From Camelus bactrianus (taxonomy: Eukaryota > Chordata > Mammalia > Artiodactyla > Camelidae): DNA of 64,000 nt. Made by a program: the position numbers and the translations under genes. Under the pieces are notes generated by a model. That model was given only the letters and a program-made list of their open reading frames with translations. It ran no database searches and was not told the origin of the DNA. Location of the stretch: contig NC_133549.1 in assembly GCF_048773025.1 (NCBI RefSeq), positions 45,880,966-45,944,965 of the forward strand, given 5' to 3'. Of the stretch, positions 1 through 13,100 are shown one piece after another (the stretch's first letter is position 1; every line of letters begins with the position of its first letter).

Positions 1-245
1 CCAAACTCGGCACTTCGTCCCCTTTACTATGGCACACTTTTTCCATAGCACTTATTACCTTTTAATATAACATATGATTTACTTATTTATTTGTTGTTTA
101 TTGTCTGTCTCCTCCTTCTAAACTAAAAGCATCAGAGAGAGGAATCTTTCTTTTTGTCCACTGGAGTGAACAAAATGCCTAGAACAAGGCCTGGGAAATA
201 TCAATAAACACACAATAAATATCTGTTGAGTGAATGGATGAATAT
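1..245 (+). mobile_element. L2 LINE 3' fragment
   Basis: The pattern is C/T-rich with cacttattacc, then ctagaacaaggcctggg, and ends with the L2-like tail aataaatatctgttgagtgaatg. It is diverged, so it is an ancient copy. It lies in the intron after exon 9. Confidence 0.7.
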
Positions 246-1060
246 ACAAATGAACATCAAACAAAATAATCTGTACCAGGCAGCTACCTACTGTGAGTGC
301 TCTAAAATTCTTCTATTTTAAGACAAAGGCGAGAAGATGAAGGTTTTACGATTTCTAGTTAAACACGGCAAATTGAACGCATTGTTTTTTCTTTGTTCCC
401 TTCGAAAGCCAACTAAAATAACAGAAAATGTTTTTCAAAATTGTCCTAGGAGGACAAAAAAAATCGAAAATAATATAAAAAGTAGATAAAAGATGTCAAC
501 AGCATTTTAGAAATTTTAACTTCACTAAATGTAGAATGTTGATAGTAAAATATATGTAGAGAAGGAAGCCAATAAGCAGTAAGCCAATTCAGCCATAAAA
601 TTCGGAAAGGCTCAGGAACTGAAGTTACCAGCTACTTTTAAAATTGAAAGGTAGGGCTAAAACTAGGATTGGCTGAAATCCATAGAAAGAGCAAATCCTC
701 TCCCCTATCCTGTATGGACAGGTGCCTATCTTTCCCTCAACCTAGCAGAACATAAGAGGTTTACTGCTAAAGGAACAGTCAGGAAAAGGAGCATTAGGGA
801 GAAGAGGATAAAGCACCACAGCAGGGACAATAAATAAACATTTACAAATTGAATGGTGAAATCCCCAGCTGCTCTCCCAGAAAGCTGGCGGTCTAGTAAG
901 TCCCTGGTAGGAGATGGGAAGATTCCTCTCCAGGTAAGTTGACAGGACCAAGAAAAAAAACATGAGATACAGACAATTGGGAGCTAATACAATATAAGAT
1001 ACTATGAGATATGACAGTTAAATGTTTATATTCAAAAAACAGATTGAAACAAATACTTAC
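246..1060. other. Intron after exon 9, no recognised element
   Basis: AT-rich intronic sequence. A 73-codon minus frame at 742-963 has no similarity I recognise and no splice-supported continuation. The next TBC1D12 exon is not here. Confidence 0.5.
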
Positions 1061-1132
1061 ATAACCAACATCAGGTCTGTAACATGTATATGCCCCTAAT
1101 ATACTATGTAAGACATCATGATATGGGCCACC
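1061..1132 (-). CDS. TBC1D12: TBC1D12 exon 9 (TBC domain, up to the glutamine-finger junction)
   Basis: The exon is 72 bases, exactly 24 codons, with acceptor tcttctctaag and consensus donor GGTTAT|gtaagt. It encodes [20 protein letters not shown] and DVGY. In TBC proteins the next residues are V-Q-G, where Tyr and Gln belong to the YxQ glutamine-finger motif. Here Tyr closes exon 9, and the Val-Gln-Gly must open the next exon, below position 1. I looked for that exon between 1 and 1060 and did not see it. Confidence 0.95.
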
Positions 1133-4100
1133 CTTAGAGAAGAGAAAAATGAAATGTCAAACTGTACAAATAATTGTCTGCAAGTTAACTCTCAAAATAC
1201 ATGTTAATAAACTTTATACTTCCTAAATGACTAGTTTTAGTATATTTAATCATTGTCAAAAATATTCTAAATGCACTCTACCAAAATGTTTTCTAAGGAA
1301 TGGATAAAAAGTATTTCATTGTGAATAACAAAAACCAAATAAACTAGTTTAATGGACACAAGCTATACAGTTTGTGTACAATGTTAAAGATGTCTACATT
1401 TGGTATAATAAGAGTATAAAAGATTGTTTTGTTTGATACAATTTCAGCAAAAGAAAACCATCAAGCTACACTAAATTAAGTTTATCAATAATTTAATCTT
1501 AATGATAAAAATTTTAATCTCATTTTATCAACCTAAAATAGAAGGATTCCATGAACAAAGGCTTGAGTCATATATACATATAAAATGTAATTATTTCTCT
1601 CCTCATAAAGTATAAGCTACTTTATAACAGCCACTGCACAAGAAATTAACCACTTCTTCCCATTTCAATAGTGATTGTGAAAACGTTTAAGTTTTGGAAC
1701 AAACTCCTTCATATTTTAACAATTTACTAGGCAAAAATGTTAAAATTCAGATATGTTACAGAATAAAAATAAAACAAAGAAACTCACCTCAGTGAAAATT
1801 CATCAAGCATCTTTATGTGCTATGCTAACTGCAATCTATTCAATCAGTGGAATCAAATAATAGAGGGAGGGGAGGGTACAGCTCAGTGGTAGAGTGTGTG
1901 CTTAGCATGCACAAGGTCCTAGGTTCAATCCCTAGTACCTCCATTAAATAAAAACAAAAATAAACAAAACTAATAGAAATGCCTTAAAATTTTCCTACTA
2001 GTTTCACATTTTTTTTATTTAAATGTCCCTAATTTTTATAGTTTTGCCTGTTCTCTTGGATTTAAAAAAATAGTAGTTACAAGCTGGTTAGAAACTCTCA
2101 CCTTCTGAAAGATGTAGAGAGATGGAAATGTACGAGATATGTCCAGCTTAATTAATTCCAAACTGGCTTCTCGATCAGCAACAGATACACCTGCATTTGC
2201 CAGGCAGAAAAAATTTAAATGATTACTTGACTATACCAAATCCAATCCTGTAAACACAGAATGATCACATAGCAGATATGTTACTTAAGGAAAGATGAAA
2301 GTTGAATAATCAAGAAATTTCAACAAGTGACACATAGCTTTTGGTAAAACTTAGAGCCCTTAATATGAAGAAAGTAACTAAAAATTTATCAGAAAGTTAC
2401 ACAGTGTAGGATTTCTGCTTTCAGATTTAATAGAAGGTGGGCAAAGACTATTGCTCCCACAATAACAACTAGGGAAAAACAAATACATTTCAAATATTAT
2501 ATATTTTAAAAAAGACAAGAGAGCTGTGAAACAAAGAGGTCTAGAGGATTTAAATTCCAGAAAGAATATTCTTTCATTTCCCAAGTGAGGGGACACCAGT
2601 GGCCATTTTTCTTTCTAGGGGCATCTGCCAAGTCTGGGCAGGGGCTCAGGACTAAGCTTGCCAATGACATAGGTATTCTGGTGGGGAAGGAGAAACCAGA
2701 GAGCTTTTTATGGCCACATTAAGTCTGATGTGAGAGATAAGACCTGGAGGAGACTGAATGTGTATTTAGTTTTCCCCTGTGGGACTTTTGAAAACTGAGT
2801 GCTACTGTAGTGCAGGAGGCTGGGCAGGGGAGGCAGAATGAAATCATCCTAAATCACATGGTCCTTGGGAGAATGTCTTGGGGGAGGGGGCTGTAATCAA
2901 AATAAGAAAGTTCTTCCTATCAACAAATTTGAAAATCAAGATGAACTAAATCTGGGGAAGGGTATATAGCTCAGGGGTAGAGTGTGTGCCTAGCATGCAC
3001 AAAGTCCTGGGTTCAACCCCCAGTACCTCCATTAAAATAAATAAATACCTAATTACCTTCCCCCAAAACAAAATTTAAAAATAAAATCTTTAAAAAAACG
3101 AATGAAATCTATCTAAAGCTGCAATCTTGCCCCAACTTAGTTCAGGTTACTGACTGAACTGAGGTAATAAGTCCACTGCCTAACAGAAAAGAGCATGTGC
3201 CCTCTGCAGGGGAAACATCAGCTTCAGTTTATACATTCTTTTCATATGTAATGACTGACATACAATTTAAAATTTTAAGATATGTAAAGAATCAGGAAAA
3301 TATGACTTAATAATCAAGGGGAAAACCAGCCAATAGAAGCAGACTTGCATTTCTGAATTAACAAACAAGAATATTAACTGTTATAAATATGTTAAAGGAA
3401 ACAGAGAAAATGAAGGGGGAAATGTATGGGATAGAAAGATGAAGAATTTCCACAGAAAAATAGACTCTACAAAAGAAGCAGGTAGACATTCTAGAATTAC
3501 AAAATATAATATCTGAACTTAAAGACTCATTGGACATATTTAACAGACATATCTAATAGATACGAGAAGAGAGGATTCATGTACTTGATTATAAAAATCA
3601 TCTAATCTGAAGCATAAAAAGAAAAATAATTTTTAAAAAATAGTATGAGACTTATGTGACACTGTTAAATGGTCTAATACACATATAATCAAAGTCCCAG
3701 AAGGAGATGAGAGATAAGGCAGAATATTTGAAAAGATAATGACCAAAAAAGTTAAATGACAACTGCAAATTATAAACACTCAGGAATAAGAAATCAACAA
3801 TTTAAATAGAACAGTGCTTCTGACTGAAAAAATTCTTCATTTATATTTAATTTCTACTAAAGTGTAACTTTTACCATTTAATCATGGCAAAATGTCTCAG
3901 AAGTAAATGCTTATAATTTTAATTCTTATACTTTTAATACTTTTTAAAAATGAGTTTAAAACTCAGGCTGAGACCCTGCCAATTAAAACTTCTTATATCT
4001 TCTTCCTTGTACTTTTAGTTTCCCATAAATAGCAGACATAGCACTAGGTCTTGGGATGAGTCAAGAAATCAAGTCTTCTCCCTAACCTTTTTTAGTCAAT

Positions 4101-7100
4101 TTTCCCCACCCTACTGTTCACTTTTCTAAAGTAGAAAAAAAGAGTATTCAAGGAATTTAACAGAGTTGTTTAGATACTCACAGAAAACCACTTAAGATGT
4201 GTACCATTTCTCTACCCTAAACCACATTCGTTAACTTCTAGAGTTTTACTTACAGGCAAGAGAAAAATTTGCTTTTTATGAAGTAGAAAGAAAAGTGACT
4301 AGCAGACAAACAGCTCTCCTTTACTCAAGGACAAGAGATAACTGAATTAATTTACCTAACTTTAATAAACTATGATGACAGGAAAAAAAGTGTTCTTGTT
4401 TTTCCCAAAATGACAAGGAAAAAAACTAATGAATGAGATTAGAGGGAAAGATGACATCTATGTGTGAATTAAATGAAAAAAAGGTTAAGGTGCAATATAG
4501 AATTATAAATAATATAGTAGAGAGTGAATTAAAGTCAGTGAGGGGGGAGACAAGAGGTCACAAGTGAGGTGTAAATATTATCTGTCTTTAAGTTAAGTAA
4601 GAGTTGGGCTAAAAATACAGCACCCCATTAGTCTTATCGTTGTGATTAAATCCTGGTCTCTGGGGTCCAACAATCTGGGTTTACATTACACCTTCACCGT
4701 TTACAATTTAACTGTTCTGAGCCTCAGTTTCCTCTTACATCATTCAGGATAATACCACCTACTTAAGAATTACTACAGTTCCTGACACATGGAATCACAC
4801 TATTATCTCAGCAACTGGATTTTCGAGAAATTTTTATTGAAAAGAAAAAAAAAATCACACCTTCTATATCATTCTCTGAACTTGTTTCACTAAAGCTTTT
4901 CCAACGTTCTTTTGCTCTTGAGAGGAAGATTTCATAAAGCTCTGGGGGAAAAAAGAACAAAAACTCATAAATAGTAGGAAAGAAATTTATTTACATATTT
5001 TTATTTCTACTCTTAAAAAGAAAAAGAAAAATCCTATTATAAGGTCAGGTCTCCCTTATGTAGTAGGCATCAAAAATGTGGCAAACTGAAGTATCTGATT
5101 CTACCAAAACTTCATTACACAACCAGAAAGGCAAAGAAGAACACTGCAGAGTGGTCATCCAAATAGCTACGATACAGAATGCATGTAAGAGGCAGGAAGA
5201 GATGCTTCTGCTAAAGTAGCATCATTGTAGTACAGCAGAAACATGATTTTTTTTTTTGAGTCAGTCATACCTAGATTAAAATTCCAGCTCTGCCACTTAC
5301 TACCTGTGGAACTTCAAGAAAGTTACTTGATCACTTTCAAACGTGGCTTTCTTCATCTGTAAACTGGAGAAAAATAACACCTAATCATGGGGTTACAGAC
5401 GATTAAAAAAGATAATTTACATAAAGCTCCTGACACCTTACAGACCCACAATAAATGCTAGTTCTTCATTTCCTTCTCTCTTGAAACTAGTTTCTCCATT
5501 ATAATATTGCTATCTGAAGCTACTGAACTTTACACAGATTTGGCCAGAGGGTCTACATACAAAAATCTCTACCCCTATCTTTTTTCTTCAAGTGCCTGAT
5601 CACTTTCTGAGAATGCCACTCTGTGCTTCCAAATGCAGAATCTGATTAAAATGTCAAGAATAGAAAAAACTAAACATTTTCCCTCAGTTCTCAAATTTTA
5701 ATTGTTCCTCCTTTCTAACTAAACAGTGCAGATACTATTGTTTATTTTTCACTTTTTTAAAATTGAAGTATACTTGATTTACAATGTTGTATTAGTTCTG
5801 GTGTACACAAAAATAGTAAATTTCAATGACAAAACAGGAAAAAATATTTCTTGCCCACACACCAACATTTATATATTGTCCCAAATATCAAGAACATTTT
5901 TTGCTTCAATGAATCTTTTTAAAAAATGTATTTGTTTTTAAAGATAATACATGAACATGATTTTTTTAAAATTCAAACAGTACAAAACAGTATAGAGTGA
6001 AAAATAAATTTCCTTCCCTCCAATGCACCTATTCTTACTAAAGCTCTAAAAATAAACACATGCATCCACAAGCATTTATATAGTTTCCTTTAAAAAAAAA
6101 AGTGGCAACATATTAAATGCACTGATCTGTGTCTTGATTTATCATATTGGAAGTTATTCCATATCAGTAAAATAAATCTGCTTTAGGTTTTTTTTTTAAC
6201 AACTGCACAGTATCCCAATGTATGACTGTACTATAATGAGTACTCTTATATTGCCAAGAACCAGATCATTATAAAATAGTTGACTAGATATATTTCAAAG
6301 ACTCTTACTATTCTGATCCCTTCTCCCTTCTGTTCACTTTCCATTTCTACGAATGGTTTGGAAAGAAGAAATTAAAAAAAATTTTTCCATTATCTGTGCC
6401 CAGCTCCGTCAATGATTTGATATATGAGGTAGATATAATCTTAAAATTTAGATATACAATTTTTTTGTAGTTATCAAGTATCAAATTGAAGTTTGCGCTT
6501 TTTGATTTCAAACTGATTCCAAGCTATGTCCAGATTCATTATTCTATTCAAATTTCAAAACCGTCTTTGGGGAGAGGGTGTAGCTCAGTGGTAGAGTGCA
6601 AGCCTAGCACACACAAGGTCCTGGGTTCAATCCCCAGTACCTCCATTAAATAAATAAATAAACCTAATTATCTCCCCTCCAAAACAAACAAACAAAAATC
6701 TGTCTTGGAAGAAGAAAGGTTAACCAAGATCACCTTTGAAAGTCACAAAATTGATCCAATAATAAAAATGTGGCAATGCATTTCAAAATATCAAAGGACA
6801 CTTCTCCAGGAAAGATTTACAGTGCTCATCTATAGTAAGATGATCTGCCTCTCAGTTCAATTCCACTCTTGACTCCATATGTCACACATTTTATTTTGTA
6901 TCTACCAATGTAGAGCTTGAAGCAGACTTAAAGAAGTATCTTGGGCTTCAACAGAGAATATTCTGAGATCAGTATATGTTTCACTTTCTGATTTTCTGAC
7001 AATAATGATTTGTATACACTTTCAGCAAATTTCACTTTCACTATAATTTTATGTTTCTTTTCAAAAATAACTGTTAGAACACTCCTTTGAGATAGCTAAT

Positions 7101-10100
7101 AATCTTACCTCTATTTACAGATGAAGAAAACTAAGACTTCCAGATGTTAAGTAATTTGCCCAAGGTCAAAAACCTATTATATAGTGGAACCAAGATTTGA
7201 ACCACATTTGACTGACTTTAGAATACTTATTCTCAGTTACTATTTTCAGATGGTTATAAATTTCATGATTAAAACCAATACAGCAGGTATAGTCACCAGT
7301 AGAGCCACTGAAAGTAATAAACAAGGTTATCCAAAGTAAATTTACTTCAATCGAAATTTAGCTTCCTTCTCATCACTAAAGAAGAGAATGAGTACTCATT
7401 CCATTCCCGAATACATAATTGTTTAGTAGAGAAAACCTAACATTACTTTGAAAATAAATCACCCAGTTATTTCAAACCTTATAAATTTCAAGCTTAAGAG
7501 AATTTTTTGATTATAGTATCACAAAAGGTTAATACCAACTTAACCAGTATTTTAATGTCTGAGTGAGTAGGACACCTAACATTGTAAAGCCAAAGTTCTC
7601 AACAAAACAAAATTGTAAACAAAATTTAAAATAGCCACCAATACTTCATCATCTCACCTGTATGCAAAACCGATTCCTAAGACTTTAAACTATTACAATA
7701 CCTAAGTTTAAATTAAAACTCGATTCTTCTTTAAATTCTAATTTTTTAATTGAAAAAAGGTCCAGTTAAAATGACATATTCATTACAGGATATTTGTGAA
7801 AATCAATTTTATAAATCATACATGATAACGCTGTTCAAAGTTGGTATCATTTTTAAGACTAAAGATAAACATTAGGTATTTGTTATAAATTCATTCCAAC
7901 TATATATAATGTTGGTTGCTGCAATGAATATCCTTGTGGAAAAGTTTTTGTACCCAATCCTAATTATTTATTCACTTAGAGTGTTAAAACCGGAATAAAT
8001 GGGTCACAGGTTATGTTTTTAAAGTTTTTGATAAATAGTTCTGAATTATTTTCAGTCATGCTTTATGTGGATAATTTTCATTCATTTTAATTACTTTTGA
8101 GGAGTAAAAAAACAGTATCTTGATGTGGTTTTAACATATATGTCTTTGATTTAACTATAGCTAGGAAAATGGTTAAATAAATTATAGTACAGCCAAACTC
8201 TGGAATACAGTGCAGCTACAGTACATATAAGGTACATTTGTATGTACTGACACGGAAGGATGTTCAGAATAGACTACAGTGTGGAAAAAGCAAGCCACAG
8301 AATAACCTTAAAATCCAAACTGCCTTTTGTGGGAAAAAAAAAAAATAAAAGGAAGAAAAAAAGAAGCCTTAAAAATTATCATATGTAGATGTACACCTTT
8401 TTTATGTGCATAGAAAAAAGATTTGGAAGAACATATACCAAATTGTTAACTTGCACTTATAGTAGGATCAAGAACAGGAGTTTGAGTGGAAGAAGGGGAA
8501 GAAACATACAGTTTGTATTTTACTATTGCTTGACTCTTTTTCAATAAATATGTAAATGAAAAATTTTAAGTAACAATACATATTTATATTATTATAATAG
8601 AATCCCTAAGTCTTTCTGTGGTGCCTTTGTCTAGCATTATCCTTATCAGTCAGACCACTTAGCACCTTTTATTATTAACTATTTTACATTTTCCCCTATT
8701 TGATATTATCCTTATTTTATCTAATTTTTTAAAATATATTTTTTATTGACGTATAGTCAGTTTATAATGTGTGAATTTCTGGTGTATAGCACAATACTTC
8801 AGTCATATAGGAACGTATATATATTCATTTTCATATTCTTTTTAACCATAAATTACTATAAGATATTGAATATAGTTCCCTGTGCTATACAGTATGAACT
8901 TGTTGTTTATGTATTTTATATATAGTAGTTAATATCTGCAAATCTCAAACTCCCAGTTTATCCCTTCCCACTTCCTTCCTCCCTGGTAACCGTAAGTTTG
9001 TTTTCTGTCTGTAAGTCTGTCTCTGTTTCGTAAATAAGTTTGTCTTTTTTTTTAGATTCCACATATAAGTGATATCATGTGGCATTTTTCTTTCTCTTTC
9101 TGGGTATCTAATTTTTTTTTTAGGTCATCAAAACTATACTACATTTTACTCCTCTCCTTCAAGGTTTTTTTTTGGGGGGGAGGTCATTAGATTTATTATT
9201 TTTTTATTTTTAATGGAGGCACTGGGGATTGAACCCAGGGCCTCGTGCATGCTAAGCACAGCTCCACCACTGAGCTATACCCTCCCCATCCATCCTTCAA
9301 GGTTTTAAGAAACTTAATAAAAACAACTACTCCTTGAGAACCGTCTTACTTCTTTATGTTTTTGGTTAACTTAAAAAAATTTTTTTTAAATCCAGGAGGA
9401 CTGGTTTGTGAAGAAAGGTAGGAAAAAAGGAAATTTCTAGCCTTCCCCCAATATTTATGTTTTTTTGAATAAAGAAGAAGACCGTTCCACAATTAGACCA
9501 TAATTTTTCCTTGGATATACTTACTCAACTACTGCTACCTAGACTCCCAGAAGTTGTTGAATTTACCTACAGTTAAGGTATTTGGATGTCAAGATTATTA
9601 TTGATGGTTGTAAACTAAGGGAAAACCCACAAATCTTATTTATAGAATATGAAAAATAGTAACTTATTAAATCATACCAGATTTTAGGGGGGATGGGGAA
9701 TGAAGCATGCTCTAAAAATAACATATATGGTAGTGCCTTTTCAAATGCCCAATCCACTAATCTGTTTTGTAATTCTGGAGATAGCTATTTGCATGTGTGG
9801 GAGTAACTGAATACAAAATACAAACCAGGAGTGATATTTAGTTCATTTCCTACAGCTAGACTCCAAACTTTCCCACGAACACTAGGGGGCAATCCCTGCC
9901 ACCACAATTCTCGAACTCTTCTTGTACTATGCCTAGAATTAAAGGGGGAGAAAAAAGGAGAAAGTTACTTTTAATACCAAAAATACTAGCTGCACGATGG
10001 TTTATCTAGTCTATGGCCAAGTGACTGAATGATTTTTTTCAGAACAGAGAGAGTTAAGTATGTGATGCATCCTTTCCTTAGGTTCATGCTTGTAGGCAAA

Positions 10101-13100
10101 AAAAAAAAAAAAGCCTAAAAATATATAGTACCCCAAAGAGGGGCAAGAGTAATTTAAAAGGAACAGCCTTCTATAGCTGCCACTTACACTCAGAATACAA
10201 TGAAAGAATCAGAAATACGGGGACAATTATGAAAAAACAGGATAAAAGGAAAGTTGTCATTTCAGTACCAAAAACAAAATCACAAAGTATTTACTGAGGG
10301 CAAAGCCCTTGTCTTTGAGAGGCAGCATAGTCTACTGAAAGAAATGTGGGCTTTAGAGTCAGATAGAGCTGAGTTCAAATCTGGTTAACCATTCACTGAC
10401 TATACAACCTTGGGCAAATCACTTAACCTCTCTGACCCTGAGCTTCCCTGTAAGATAAATGGGAGCAAAGGTTGTAAGAATCAAATGTGATTACTTATAT
10501 AAAGAGCTTAATAAAATATCTATCACACTCTGCAGATAGTCAACAAATTCCCAATCCATGTCCTACACTAGGCATTGCAGAAGACATCGCCTATCCTCCA
10601 GTCTAGAGAAAAAAATAAGGTATATATAAAAATATCATCAAAAAATAAAAGGCAGTTAGGCAAGAAGGATATCACTCTCAAAGTATAATGGGATATTAAA
10701 GAAGGGGAAGAGCATTTGTGTCATATTCTCTTGAGTATGAGAGAAGCATATTAAAAATCACTTAAATATTTAACATTTAATGAATGTATACTAGATTTAG
10801 AATGTACACATTTAATATTTTTTAGCCAAAAGCCTGCTATTGCATCAACAGTATATATTGCAATAGATGGTATGTTAGAATTAAGAAAATACGGTAGATG
10901 ATGAAATTAAAGATTTCATAGATCAACTAGTATTTCAGATGGGACTCAAATGATAGGTAAAATTCTGACAGGCATAGAGGGTGGTCAATAAAGGAAGTAG
11001 GCATTAGAGATTGAGAGATTTACAAAAGCAAAGCACAGAGATAAACATGAAAATTTTCAGACATTAGTTAATCACAGTATAACTTAACCAAAACATAAGA
11101 TACATGCTAGAAGTTGTAAAAACATAGAATTGGAAACATGAGATCTTTGGAGACAGACTGTAATTCAGGAAAAGTCTGCTTACTTACATTACTTCCCAAT
11201 TGGGTAGTATTTCATTGATCCAAATAACCATTGCACTTGCAATATTTTCTTCCTGTTTAAAGCGTTCTTTCATTATTTTTTTTCTTTTATGTGCTTCTTT
11301 AATTTCTGTTTTAAACAAGTAAAAATTATTTCAAAACAAAAAGAGCTAGATTAAAATGCCTTTCTTCTACCTAAATCTACAAAAGAGGCTTTCTCAAAAA
11401 GAATACTCTGATAATAGGAAGGAAGGATAGAAAGGCAAAAGGGAAGGAGAAAGAGAAAAGGAGGGAAGGGAAAAAAGAGAAAGAAAATAAACTTAACATT
11501 ATTTTAAAATAGCATCTATTCTACAAAAGTAAATGGAAAAAAGCTCAGAAAAATGATTTATCTAGAATTCTATATCACATATTCTATTTATACTTAATCA
11601 ATGAACGAAATTTTTCATGAATTAACTATGTAAAAATAAACAACTGTTAGCAACTAACCAATACCATTTTTTCATACAAGGGGTTTATGAATTACCTCAC
11701 ATAAACCCACATGTCATTAAAAAAAGATTTTGCCAACAGCACTTATTACAGTGAACTCTTTTTAGTATGATGTTTCATTTAACTAATTAGATGGAAACTT
11801 TAAAATCCCCCTAATACACACACATACACACAACAACCCTCTGAAAAGAAGTTACAATCTTGGAATACAAGATGCCTCAAAAATAGAGAAATGATAGATA
11901 TATCATTAATAGTGCTTAGTAAATAAATATTGTTAAGTTATCCTTATATTTTTGGTTGAAGAGAGAATAAATGAAAAAATGTGTGAATTTATACACATAA
12001 AAGTGCACACTTGAATGCCTGTCCAAATGACATAATCAGGATTCTAGAAACTTTGTAGGTCATAAAAGCAAATTTTAATTCCAAATCATATTCTCACAAC
12101 CATATACAAAGTTACTGCAAAGTGTTAAAATTATTAAATTATAAAATATCAAAAGCCTAATGTAAAAGAAGTGATTTTCATGAATAAATTCACAAATAAT
12201 ACCTTCATTTATATATTAAGATAATGGTAGTCCAAGTTTTATGACTGTAATTACAAGGTCCCTCATAGATAGTCTGCTGCCTTTCTCCTCCTACTAGTTT
12301 TGTAAAAGTACTTACAGAAAAACTGTGATTCTAGTATGACATTTTATTTTTCTTTGAGAACAATTTTAGTTAGAAAAATAAAAAATCAGCATCATCTTAA
12401 AGACAGACTTGGTCAATTTCACTATCTGCCTCCCTGCTGATATTAACCAAGAGGTTGATTGCCTACTGACATCAATAAATTAAATATACCAATTGGAGTT
12501 CAATTTTATACCTCGTTTTTTAGCCTCAGCCACCATCTCATCATATTCTTGTCGGTGACGTAAAGCTTCTTCCACAGATTTGGCAGGAAGATTTCTGGAG
12601 AAAAGATAATTTAAGTCAATTTTTAGAAAACTTTTAAGCTTATTGACTTCTTCCTTTTTATAGCCAGACACAAAGAATTTCTAACAACTTTCACATTTCA
12701 TACATTACAAAAGTAAAAGGTTGAAAAGAACTCTGCATCTTAGAAAAGAATCAGAATCTAGGTTGCTAATATTTGTTATACATATGTGTGTATATTTATG
12801 TCATACATATTTGTTTATATATTAAACATGTCAGATTTCAGCCAATAATTCTAGGTTGTTAAACTCATTTATTATAGTTCTTTTTTAGTCAACTTCTTTG
12901 AGGTATAATTTCATACTACAAAATGGACAAACATATTTTAAGAGTGTAGTTTGATGAGTTTTGACAAATGTATAACACAACAATCAAGGTACAGAATGTT
13001 CCCATCATTCCACAAGTTTTCTTTTCGATCCCTTTGCACTTAATACTTACCAACCTCCTAATTTAAGCAATCACATACCTGATTTCTATCACTGTAGATT

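Noticed and set aside
1866-6692. tRNA-like A and B boxes at 1866, 2949 and 6571
   Set aside because: They are SINE heads, not tRNA genes: the cloverleaf is incomplete, each runs into the same SINE body and A-rich tail, and the copies are dispersed.
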